Source of the DNA: Cyclina sinensis
Lineage: Eukaryota > Mollusca > Bivalvia > Venerida > Veneridae
Direction: 5' to 3'
NCBI GenBank assembly: GCA_012932295.1
Contig: JAAONU010000001.1
Span: forward strand, 25,582,550-25,646,549
DNA length: 64,000 nucleotides
Made by a program: the position numbers and the translations under genes. Below the pieces are notes generated by a model. That model did no database searches. It saw only the letters and a list, made by a program, of their open reading frames with translations, and was not told the DNA's origin. This document shows positions 38,901-49,400 of the stretch, piece after piece (position 1 is the first letter of the stretch; each line of letters opens with the position of its first letter).

Positions 38901-41900
38901 GATCACACCAGTTATGTTTTATCATTAACTGATTAAGACATTGAATTAATTGTTGAAAATTAAATTTACTTTATATAGAATGAACCGAATTATGAGAATA
39001 TTGGTAACCTGAGATACATGGACCAGTTTATAAACGAGGTGCTCAGATTTTACCCCCCAGTGCCAAGGTAAGACAAAAAAAGAACATGCATTTTACAAGT
39101 TTTAAATGATTCATATGATTCAGGTGGCTTGTACACATGTTTATACAGTTATCGGCAAAGCTTCTGCTGGTTTAGATACCCTGGCAGAACAATTCATTTA
39201 TTAAAGGCAAAATATCTGTGACAACAACAAAACAGATCCTAATCTGCTGGGAAGAACTGAAAAGTAATGAAGTTAGAGGTATAGTAAGATTACGTAAAAT
39301 CAAGTTAACATCTGTGACGATTTCTAATTAATAAAAAGACTTTGTCTGGTGCATGATTACATCCTTCCTTCTTCCCCTAGCATCAAGGCTTTCACTTTCA
39401 TAAAGGCGATATTTCGTGGTTTATCTGTTTTAGTCTGTTCATTGTCGATACCGGGTTCCCATAGACCGACACCCCTAAAAGGGTTTAATTCTTTCTGGTA
39501 AAGTTCATCTGGTTCTTCTACATGCTCAGTGTATACCACTGGTAGATTGGACCTCGGTATAATGTGTATTGAACTCGCAGTCTCTGGATAACAAGTTCTT
39601 GCGCGTAACCACTGTACCAAAAATTCACCCCGTTTTCATGGGTAATATGACATTTCAACTGTGGTAGCAGGGATGGATCCAGGATTTTAGGTTTGGGGGG
39701 CGCAAAATATTCGGCCCAATTTGTGTCCGTTTTCTACCTCATTTCAACGGTTGTGGTGATGCTAGAATATACTGATTTGGCAATATCACATGGGCCTCTG
39801 ATTATTCAATTCAATGTTGAACAATAAAGTATACATTATTTAAAGACATTTTCAAAATAGACCTACAATAACATCTATGGTCCGGGAATTTTAATGGGGG
39901 TGGGGGGGGGGGTGCCGGGTGCGCCGCCCCCCCCCCCCCCCCCTCTGGATCTGCTAGTGGGAAGAACTATTGGTGGGAATACTTTAATTTCGAAAAGTGA
40001 AAATTTGAAATTTATTCATAACAGTAAGCTGATGTTTATTTGTTCATTGGTTTTCTTCTCGCGCATCGATTGCCAATCCACTAAAAAGCTTAAACATTCA
40101 GAAATTCTACTGGTAAAGAACACTTCAAATTATTGACTGATTTTTTGGTCACGAAAACACAACCCGAATTTCTTTAGTATTTTTTTTAATATTTTTTTAA
40201 AGTAAGTATTTTACCCAGTTAATCACGAGGTATATACTTTATATTGTAAATTAAGTGCGCGGCTCAGTTCTTCTTTGCAGCCTGTATATATGTTAAATAT
40301 CAACTTTACTTATACACCGTTCATTTTGAATTTAGGTGACCGATATACTTAAGGCGTTAAACAGCCTACGCTGTTAGAGTGAATAAATATCATTTTGATA
40401 ATTTTAAATGACAATTGGGTCTTGGTTATTACAGGCTGTCACGGGTAGCGAAAGAGGACATAACAATTCAAGGCATAAGGATACCAAAGGGGACGCTGAT
40501 ACATGTCCCTGTCTGGAGTATACATCATAATGAGGAATATTACCCCGATCCCGAAACATTCGACCCTGACAGGTAACGTTTGTTGATGGTTTTGTTTCAT
40601 TACTACAGAAGAAGGAATGCATCTAATGTCACTAGATTTGCAAAATAAAAGTGTGTCATTCTGCGACATCAAAAGCAGGACCGCACGAAACTCTGTAAGA
40701 CCAATACCTTTCAGTCGAAAAGGAAATTGAGACACACTCGGTAGCTGCAGTGTCTTGGTCTCTGCGATTTTAGTAACTTAGATGCTCCATAAAACGTGAG
40801 CAGTCGATAAAGTAAAATAAGTATTTCCTCTGATCGCGTAATGTAAGGTTGACTAAGTATTAATGTAAATTCTAACTGATTTTGGAATTTCATCGGTAGG
40901 AAATAATTGATTCTTAGAGTAACCGACACAAAATTGGCAGTGAAGTGTCGAACAAAAGGTCAGTATGAGTGCAATTTACTGGCTTTTTGTTTCATATTTG
41001 GAGGCCTTGCTTCGATATAGACGAGACTGCCGTGGTTTAGTTTTTAATGCGCATTAATAAGACAATACGTATTGCACGCTAGTGATAGTTTGTATCCACG
41101 AAGTGGTCGAATATTCACTCCAGTTCACAGTATGTGTGAAAATTACCAATAATATTTTCTGCAAGAGCACAGAATGATTTTACTTGTAATGATTAATGTA
41201 TAATCTCAAAGTTGCACAGTTTAATAGAGGATATTTGATTTTTTCAGTGTGTGATCGAAAATTTATTTCACGACTGACCATCAGATTTTTATATTTTCAC
41301 GAGTGGCGTATCAAATATCCTATTTATTTTATGCTTTTCAGTGTTATTTCGGAAAAAAAGGTAAAACAGTGATAACATGAACATCTTATCCACCCGTGGT
41401 GCGCCCCAATATTTAGTTTGTCTGCACGTGCGAGACGCTATTCAAAGTAGTTCCAAGAAATTCGATAAAAAATAATGAAAATCTGGGCTTTCAGTGTTTA
41501 TTCTTCACTCATAAGCACAAAAATAACATTTTAACAAAACATTTTTAATATTTATTGAATCTAACGAAATATTACAGAAACTGAAAATACATCAATGTAA
41601 TATATATTCCTCCGCGTCAGGACTTGACGCAAAATTGAAACGTCCGCCATATTGTTTACAGTTTCTTTAACAGTAAAATCGCGTTCTGGTCCATTAAGCT
41701 CTTTAAACGATAAGTGAACAAAATAAAAATTGTTTTCATATTCATCTGGATTTAATTAAGTGTTTTATTAATAATTCAACCACTGTCATCTGATTCTATC
41801 ATGCGGATACGTTTATATGCCGGTCGAACTGTGTTTCTTTGTAATTGGGGTGCAGTGAGGGGAAAAAAGTAGTTTGGCACAGTGAAAACTATATTTTGTA

Positions 41901-43087
41901 AATTTCACTAGTGGATTATCAGAATATAATCATCTGATATTTTACAATAAAACACTGGAAAGCATGAAATAAATAGTGCTTGCCTTGCGGTGTTTTCATT
42001 TTGTAAATTATATTTATTGTTTAAAAAGGTATCTCTTTTGCACAGTGCACTCGGTGCAGTAACAAGAACCCTCGGATGTATTAAGCGGATGTTATTTTTT
42101 TTACGTGTCGTTCGCCGGAAGAATAATACGCTGAAGAAAATAACGGTGCTCTAGAAACGTTGTTGGATGAGTTTGGAAACATGAAAAATGGCTCCACTGT
42201 AATGACTTGAGGTTTTTTTATAGTTGCTGACCCAAAATGATTTTCCTTTTTTTCTCTTCCTGTATGTCGACGTTTGTGTTACTTCATTTATTAATTTACA
42301 GGTTTTCCCAGAGTAGGAAGGGAGTGGCTGAGGGCATAACGTTTTTGCCGTTTGGGACGGGCCCAAGACATTGTATCGGTATGAGACTAGCTTTGATTGA
42401 AGCGAAAATTGCTTTAGTATACATGTTGCGGAAAGTCAAATTCGAGAAGTCTGCAAAAACAAAGGTAAAATATTACAAATTTATTTCTTCTAAAATTGTA
42501 TATTAAAAAAAAAACTTAGGATTTTTTTCGTTATCAAACATTTGAAATACAATGGTACATTGCACAGAATGTTAGAATACTTTAACTGTTAACTAAATAA
42601 GAATATCAATTTTCAATCTAAACTTTAAAAACTTTATTAACTAAATATAACTAAATATAACTCGAAAAGGAAATGCAGTGAAAAACATTTTGCAACAAAT
42701 TTTAGAATCGTTTATGGCTTCATATAAGTATTTATTTCTATGAAATAAATTATGTTATATCTCCAAGATGCTTCTAGATTACTTCAGTAGTTGTCGATGA
42801 ATATAAGACAGTGTAGAAATTCCATTTAACTCGACTATGAATATTTTCAATGTACCAAATAAATAAGGTTTGAAGCCACTTGTAACACGATGCACTTTTA
42901 TCTAGAAGAACACTTTTAAAGCACGATTATTGAAATGTAGTGCCGACAGCACGAGTTTGCATGCGAATTAGTTGACAACAAAAATATATTTCTTTTATGG
43001 AATGTTTCACAGGTACCTTTAGATTTGGTTCACTTTGGAATTTTGAGGCCGAAGACACCAATAGAGGTCCGTATCGAGAAGAGATGA
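26966..43087 (+). CDS. Cytochrome P450, CYP3 clan, complete 14-exon gene
   Basis: A microsomal heme monooxygenase, expected to oxidise lipophilic or xenobiotic substrates with NADPH-P450 reductase. Exons: 26966-27033, 27598-27694, 28020-28072, 31407-31503, 31857-31973, 32468-32550, 33915-34066, 35306-35430, 35903-36017, 38207-38364, 38979-39067, 40435-40572, 42302-42464, 43013-43087. All introns are GT-AG and all phases fit: 1,530 nt, 509 residues, usual for the family. Residues 9-25 are the N-terminal membrane anchor, followed by the hinge GPTPLPVFGN (39-48); WKRTR (126-130) is helix C; AGYETT (319-324) is the helix I oxygen-activation motif; EVLR (375-378) is ExxR; FDPDRF (427-432) is the PERF-type motif; FGTGPRHCIG has the heme ligand Cys455. 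The start has A at -3 and G at +4. No defect is seen. The clan is inferred from segments such as KYGKVFG, FSAGKLK and the FTMDTIASTAFG stretch. CYP30 of hard clam is one possible relative, but the subfamily cannot be fixed by eye. Confidence 0.95.
27182..27348. repeat. 41-bp tandem repeat, 4 copies (P450 intron 1)
   Basis: The unit has CTGTCGATGGTA, CTGACTGGTTAACTTACC and AGTTATTGCG. The third copy is 4 bp shorter at its end. Confidence 0.9.
28041..28295 (+). repeat. 86-bp tandem triplication of the exon 3/intron 3 junction
   Basis: GAATGGATACA begins at 28041, 28127 and 28213. Each unit holds the last 32 bp of exon 3, its GTAAGT donor and about 54 bp of intron. The first copy belongs to the real exon 3 (28020-28072). 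Copies 2 and 3 carry the same reading EWIQKYGKV but have no acceptor before them. Copies 2 and 3 share AAAAGTACG where copy 1 has AGAAATACG. Confidence 0.95.
29250..30365. mobile_element. MITE-like element, AGCTCACCTGAG family, copy 2, with inner tandem repeats
   Basis: Left end AGCTCACCTGAGTGAATGCTCAGGGTGAGCT, then GTCTGTCTGTCTGTCCGTCG; right end CTCAGGTGAGCGATATAGGGCCATC. The interior is about six copies of a ~145-bp unit marked by GGTCAGAATGTTTGTCTTGAT and GTCAAAAACTAGGTCAC. It lies in P450 intron 3. Twice as long as the copy at 17727 because of the inner array. Confidence 0.8.
30500..31352. mobile_element. MITE-like element, TATGCCCCC family, with inner tandem repeats
   Basis: It starts TATGCCCCCAAAGGGAGGCATA (hairpin) followed by GTCCGTCCG runs, and ends near TTCGGGGGCATTGTCATC. 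About five inner units of roughly 145-150 bp carry CCAATTGTCCAAAAACTT, CTTCATACTTGGACACAAC and TGACCTTGACC. It ends 54 bp before P450 exon 4. Confidence 0.8.
33715..33738. repeat. 10-bp perfect hairpin in P450 intron 6
   Basis: TGGAGAGGTC, loop TGAT, GACCTCTCCA. No element assigned. Confidence 0.6.
34144..34365. repeat. ~71-bp tandem repeat, 3 copies (P450 intron 7)
   Basis: The unit starts TGTGGGAAATCGGGCACATA and carries CACCACAAATCTAA and AGAGGCTAAAATAGTTC. The third copy has an extra ACATATGTA. Confidence 0.9.
34536..34690. mobile_element. Decayed relative of the 12853 element
   Basis: CATGTTCAGGGCAGTTTGGTCTGCACTGTTCGC followed by GTCGGTAAGTTTT resembles the inner part of that repeat family. 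The ends are not clear. Confidence 0.4.
34830..35040 (-). mobile_element. SINE-like fragment
   Basis: On the minus strand TCGTTCGAATCCCAGCC is a good B box in a T-loop context, followed by GGGGTAAGACTACTCAGCC. The A box is not clear. It lies in P450 intron 7. Confidence 0.4.
36040..37425. repeat. 50-bp tandem array, about 27 copies (P450 intron 9)
   Basis: The unit is built from AGCCATACCGATACCTACAG, AAGTCAGACAGGTTAAGG and TTATTCAACGTTT. Copies are closely similar, with sub-types (AGTCACACAG, ACTCAGACATG). It begins about 25 bp after the exon 9 donor at 36017 and abuts the MITE at 37440. Confidence 0.95.
37440..38056. mobile_element. MITE-like element, TATCCCCCCGCC family
   Basis: Left end TATCCCCCCGCCAAAGGCGGAGGGGATA; right end GGCGGGGGGATTAACC. 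Behind the left end come GCATCCGTGCGTCCGTCC, then three inner units of about 130-180 bp with CCAAAAGTACTTGAGGGATTT. It lies in P450 intron 9, 150 bp before the helix I exon. Confidence 0.8.
39390..39632 (-). mobile_element. tRNA-derived SINE
   Basis: On the minus strand TGGTACAGTGGTTACGCGC fits a tRNA A box and GCGAGTTCAATAC fits a B box at tRNA spacing. A ~180-bp non-tRNA body follows. It lies in P450 intron 11. The best SINE head in the window. Confidence 0.65.
39665..39960. mobile_element. MITE-like element with GGATCCAG ends and G/C runs
   Basis: It starts AGGGATGGATCCAGGATTTT with GGGGGGCGC, and ends in a long C run and CTCTGGATCTGCTAG, the rough inverse. The G run (39897-39911) and C run (39927-39943) are homopolymers of doubtful length. 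Confidence 0.55.
40573..42301. other. P450 intron 12, nothing identified
   Basis: 1.7 kb between the PERF exon and the heme exon. No exon, repeat array or element end was recognised. Confidence 0.5.
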
Positions 43088-43399
43088 ATGCTTCAGGATA
43101 GTTAAAGTTGGGAGTTTGTGAAAAAACAACAACAACAGAAATTGATTCGTTTAAAAAACGGAGATATTAAGCAGTTCATTTCATTGAAGACATTTGTATC
43201 AGTGAGAACAATAGTGTCCATTACACAAATCAGAAATTTTGTTAAGAAATATTGCAATGTATATATTTTCGATCATTGTATTCAGTTTATGTATGTGAAG
43301 AGAAAACGCATACCACATGTTTTGACCACGAAACAAACCAGACTATATGTTAGAAATATTAAAGTTATTGGCTACCTCTTTGTTTATTTATGGTAAAAA

Positions 43400-43405
43400 A
43401 ATAAA
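43400..43405 (+). terminator. Candidate poly(A) signal of the P450 gene
   Basis: AATAAA 313 bp after the P450 stop codon, the first good hexamer there. Confidence 0.5.
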
Positions 43406-44149
43406 GACTGTGTTTGTTAGTTATGAAACAAGACTTAATATTCACAGAATTAAAGCCAATCCTATCTCTTTGTAAAGATATTTTAATTGAGAAGATATAG
43501 GCCATGCTTGTACATTGTGCAAACAAGACTTATATTCACAAGATATAATATATATAATATAATAATATAATATAAGATATATAATAAGAGTCATTGGTTT
43601 CCACAATGGTTACAGAAACTGAAACAAACCAGATTTGATATTCATAGAATTAGAGCCATTGACTTCAACTTTGTTTTGTTATTGCGAGACAAGAAAAATG
43701 AACATTCAAAGAAAATACCTATCTAGATATAGAAACCTGGATTGTTTGTTATTCCATATTCTCATATGTATTGACCATCATTTTTCATACCAAATGAATG
43801 CTTAAAGTTGTGAAAAACAGTTGGAGCATTTTTTACAATATATTCTGCTTGACTAGTTATATGTATGAAAACAAAATTAATTCAGTTAGAAGTATGGTGC
43901 ATAAAACGGCATTTAACAATTATATATATAACAAATAATAAAAGCTTGAAACCTTCAAGTATTAGTTTTTGTTGAACGATCAAATTTGCATGGTCTGTCA
44001 GAAAAAAATGTGATGGTTTTAGCATACTGATATATACGTATAGAATCCATTCTTTACCTATCTTTTCTAAACTGGACAGGCCCTTCAATATGGTTAGGCC
44101 AAATATAAATTTAAAAGGACATCATTTAAAGCGACTGACTCTCAGCATT

Positions 44150-46280
44150 GAGTTGAATTTTTTGTACAATATCAAGTTCATTCATTCCTTGTAAGGAATC
44201 AATTCTTTTCTGTTGACAGTTCATTCATTGTAAGATATCAATTATTTTCAGTTGGCAAGTCATTCTTTGTAACATCGAAACATATTTTCAGTTGGCAGTT
44301 CATTCCTTGTAAGGTATCAAGTTCTTTTCATTTGGCAGTTCATTCTTTGTAAGATATCAATTTTTTTCAGTTGGCAGTTCATTCTTTGTAAGGCCTCATG
44401 TTATTTTCAGTTGAAAGTACATTCTTTATAAGATATGGGTTATTTTCAGTTGGCAGTTCATTCTATATACAGTAAAAGTTTTTTTCAGTTTGTAGTTCAT
44501 TCTTTGTAAGATAATGGATTATTTTCAATTGTCAGTTCATTCTTTATTAGATAAAAAGTTATTTTTAGTTGGAGGTTCATTCTTTTTTAGGTATCTAGTT
44601 CGTTTTAGTTAGTAGTTGATTGTTTGTAAGGTATCAAGCTTATTTCAGTTGGCAGTTCATTCTTTGTGAGATAAAAGTTAATCTTCAGTTGGCAGTTCAT
44701 TCTTTGTAGGATATCAGGTTATCTTCTGTCGGCAGTCCTTCCTTTATAAGATAAAAGGTTATTTTCAGTTGGCAGCTATTTTTTTTGGTCAAATATAAGG
44801 CTATCTTCAGTTGAAAATTCATTCTTTGTAAGATAAAAGATTGTCTTCAGTGGGGAGTTTATTCTTTGTAAGATAACGGGGTTATCTTCAGTTGGCAGTT
44901 CATTTTTGTAAGGCATAAGGATATCTTCAGTTGGCAGTTAATTCTTTGTAAGGCATAAGGCTATATTCAGTTGGCAGTTTATGCTTTGTAAGGCATCAGG
45001 CTATATTCAGTTGGCAAACTATTCTTTGTAAGGCATAAGGCTATCTTCAGTTGGCAATTCATTCTTTGTAAGGCATATATTCAGCTGGCAGTTCTTCTTT
45101 GTAAGGCATTAGACTATATTCAGTTGGCAGTTCATTCTTTGTAAGGTTTAAGTCTATATTCAGTTGGCATTTCATTCTTTGTAAGACTGAAGGTTATCTT
45201 CTGTTAGCAGTTCATTCTTTGTAAGGCATAAGGCTATCTTCAGTTGGCAGTTTATGCTTTGTAAGATATCAAGCTTTTTTCAGTTGGCAGTTAATTTTTT
45301 TAAGGTATAAGGGTATCTTCAGTTGGTAGTTCATTCTGTGTAAGCCATAAGGCTATATTCGGTTGGCAATTCATTCTTTGTAAGGTATCAAGTTTTTTTT
45401 AGTTGGCAGTCATTCTTTTAAAGGTATAAGGCTATATTCGGTTGGCAGTTCATTCTTTATAAGGTTTAAGGCTATATTCAGTTGGCATTTCATTCTCTGT
45501 AAGACTCAAGGGTATATTCAGTTGGCAGTTGATTCTTTGTAAGACTCAAGGGTATATTCAGTTGGCAGTTCATTATTTGTAAGGCATAAGGCTATCTTCT
45601 GTTAGCAGTTCATTCTTTGTAAGGCATCAAGCTTTTTTTCCGTTGGCAGTTCATTCTTTGTAAGGCATAAGGCTATCTTCAGTTTGCAGTTCATGCTTTG
45701 TAAGATATCAAGCTTTTTTCAGTTGGCAGTTAATTTTTTTTAAGGTATAAGGGTATCTTTAGTTGGTAGTCCATTCTTTGTAAGCCATAAGGCTATATTC
45801 GGTTGGCAATTCATTCTTTGTAAGGTATCAAGCTTTTTTCAGTTGGCAGTCGTTTTTTTAAACGTATAAGGCTATATTCAGTTGTCAGTTCATTCTTTGT
45901 AAGGCATAAGGATATCTTCAGTCGGCAATTTATTCTTTGTAAGGCATAAGGCTATATTCAGTTGGCAGTTCATTCTTTGTAAGGCTTAAGACTATCTTCA
46001 GTTTGCAGTTCATTCTTTGTAAGGTACAAGGCTATCTTCAGTTGGCAGTTCTTTTTTTGTAAGGTTTAAGTCTATCTTCAGTTGGCAGTTCATTCTTTGT
46101 AAGGTTGAAGGCTATATTCAGTTGGCAGGTCATTCTTTTCAAGGTACCCGGTTACCTTCAGTAAGACGTTCATTGTTTGAAAGGTGTCAGGCAGGCTTAA
46201 GTTAGTTAATATATGTTAAAAGTTTATTCCTTGAAAGGTATAAGCTTATATTCGTCGGCAGTTTATTCTTTGGTGTCTGT
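44150..46280. repeat. Decayed ~41-bp tandem array, about 50 copies
   Basis: The unit reads about TTCAGTTGGCAGTTCATTC + TTTGTAAGGCATAAGGCTATC. Divergence is high, with a less regular left third (44150-44800) and a more uniform centre. It fills the gap between the convergent P450 and METTL24-like genes. Confidence 0.92.
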
Positions 46281-46446
46281 ATTTTTTAAAGGCACGCAAT
46301 TTGCGTGTAAATTTTAACATGTGTAGTATTCATTATTTTTCGCCAAAAATATAATTAAACACAAAGTTCTTGTATTGTTTTAATTGTCCTTGTTTGTTGA
46401 AGTGTTAAAGTAAATTTAAGGTTTTCGTTAATAACTCGGACTGTTT

Positions 46447-49400
46447 TTACAACAAATAGTCTTTTAGGTTAATATTAAGCAATGAAATTTCATTCACAGT
46501 TGTTATATGATGATAAATGCCTTCGAACGCTGTAATCGAATATAAATTATGTTCTCGCATATAAATATGAAAACCTTGTTTGTGTAATTGTTTTAATATA
46601 CCAAGCTGTTCTACCATATGTAGGCCATTCTCCATTCCAAAATGCACTTCAAGACATATTTGCTTAACGTACTTTAACACTCCTGATTGGAATATCTCCG
46701 GCAAGGCGATCCACTCTCCACCCTCTATATCAATCTTGAGTATGTCTATGAATCTCTGAAAAACATGAATAAATTAGCAGATATTTATTATATACATTTT
46801 TAGCGGTAAATGGTATAGCTTCATAAATATTATAACCACTGCCTTATATTTAATAAGGGTAGAACATCGGGTTGACAATCCTGGAGTACCCTGTGCGATC
46901 CCCATCAGGGTGGGCAAAATTTCTCCGTGATAATTGATCTCAGACAATGCGTCGATAGGTCATTTGCCTCTCACATCTGAAGCAAGTGAGGAAGAAGTCA
47001 GTCACTTGCGGAGAAATTGGTCGGATACCAAGGAGGACTGACCGCCGGGATATGACCACAGCTGTTAAAACTGACTTTAAACCCCAATAAACTAAACTAA
47101 ACTATATTTACTAAGTGAAACACAGGCAACTTATAGGACTTTAAAAAGAGATATAAACATTAGTCACAAACACTATATAACACGTATTGTCTTAGACAAC
47201 GTGGGCAAGCATGTATATGAACACACAAGTTTGTCATTATTACCATATTAACTGATGATTAATTGATATTCATATGTGTGCAGTCATATTTGGGTAAATA
47301 TTCTTAACAGGCTTTACATGAAGACGTTTGATAGGACAAAATTACAGTTTATACTTATTAGACAAACACATTTCGCATTAAATTACCTTAGCCTTGTAAT
47401 ATACTTGTATACTTTGCCTAGATGCCTATATCTCAACTCATAGAATGCATATAACTTGAGTGATAGTATTAACAGCTGGAAAAATGTTTGAAACGGGTAT
47501 CATCTTATCTTGCTAAGTTAATACATACATTTGTATGACCTAGTTGCTTTCTTATAGAAGATAAAGTTTCCATTTTCCAGCCGCGTTGATCTGTAATTGA
47601 CTGGTTCCCGAGCCCAATCAGATGGAACTTAACTGGGCTTGGTAGAGCCATGTTAGCCATAAGTTTGCTGTAAAAACACGGTTTATAACATTGTAGGCAG
47701 TAACAGTTCACTAAACATTATCTACAATGGTCACATAACAAAACTTTAACTGTACAGTATATCAGATTATTAAATAACTAAAAGTTATTAGTCCTATAAA
47801 AAGGCACCTGCCACGTTCAATAACACGACGGCCTGCTTTATAACAGTGCCAATATCTATATCACTTTTCGGCCCCGGGCCGAAAAGTGATATAGATATAA
47901 AGCCCGCATTTGAAGTAATTTGATTGGCTAATAATGCAGGGCCAAAATTGATATAGATTTCAGCAAAAAAGCTTCTGAAAATGGCAGCCATTTTGTTCTA
48001 TCTGTGGACGCCGACAAGTTGCATAAATTAATGTAATTTCAAACATTCACGGCATGAATTGGTAGTGTTTAACCGACAATATTTTAAGTTTACAACGTGT
48101 TGATTTTACATAAACACAAACAAGCATTTTCTGACTATGATCAATTACAAATGTCGTCTGGCGAAGATCAGGGGATATGTCAAGAGAATTGCGCATAATT
48201 AAGTATAAGTATTTGTTGTTATTTAATAAAATTGTCAATAAATAAGTGATTTGATATTGGCCCTGTTATTTGTCCTCGGGTCAGTCGTATTGGCCCTCGC
48301 CTACGGCCTCGGGCCAATACGACTGCCCTCGGACAAATAACAGGGCCAATATCAAATCACTTATTTATTAACATATAGACATAGATAACAGAGATAAGCA
48401 GCTCCTATTTACTCCATTGAAATAGCGCATATGCCTCTCAAAAAGTGATAGTGTTATCTATGTCTCTGAGTATATTTAGCAGGCGATTTTGGACAGCCAA
48501 ACATCAGTATAATTTAGAATTGTTTAAATATTTAAAGCAAACCTTTTTTCTTGTATACGATGAAATGAGATTTGACAGTGCCATCATTATAATAATTGTG
48601 TTTAATTTTGTGCTCTTTCGACGTCTATCATTCCATTCAATTTTAGTAATTTTCAAACCTTACCTTGGATCAAATGTGTGTGTTTCACATTTGTAGTAAC
48701 GAAAAACATCTTCTTCAAAGTCAAATTGAAAGTTTGATCTGAAGAAAAGAAAATATAATTCAAACAATCTTTTGCGTAATTTCTCTGCTAGCTGTCCAGC
48801 AGACGCTGAAAACTAACTGTAGGCACGGATGGTCGAAGTAATCGAACAGTTCATGTCGCCGACAGTCTTAAGAGCCGCAAATCAAACCAAGGTATCGAGG
48901 GACACGTCCACTTTAACATTGATATGCAAGAAAAACATTGATGCATAGCACCAAGTCGACGCAGAAAACTCGGAAGACGTGAAAGCGTCGGGTACATGTA
49001 ATTTCACACATACAAAATATTTATATAACTGTTAGTGCATTTAAAAAGACAAACCGTAAGTGCAGTTCTTACTCTTGCCGCCTCGATCAAACAAGCTCTG
49101 TAACCACTGAGCTATAGAATCGATCCTTGACGCGTCTGTCAGAGTTTGTATCCATACAGACACTTGGTCTTCAAGTCATTATTAAACAAGTAACTTTAAA
49201 AGAAATCGGACAAAGCAGACTCACATGGACCGGAATCATATTAGCCGATAGTTACTGAGCCCAAATTTCACCATTTGTAGCGCCACAACACGAAGCAGTT
49301 ACTTCCTTGAATGAAGGGTAGATTACTGTTAGGGCAAAGTCGAAAAGACACCTTTTAGAATTACGATTTATAGAATATTTATTAGGGAATGTTAAGAAAA

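Noticed and set aside
49075..49135. Functional tRNA gene on the minus strand
   Set aside because: Only an A-box-like half is present; no B box, T-stem or acceptor pairing.
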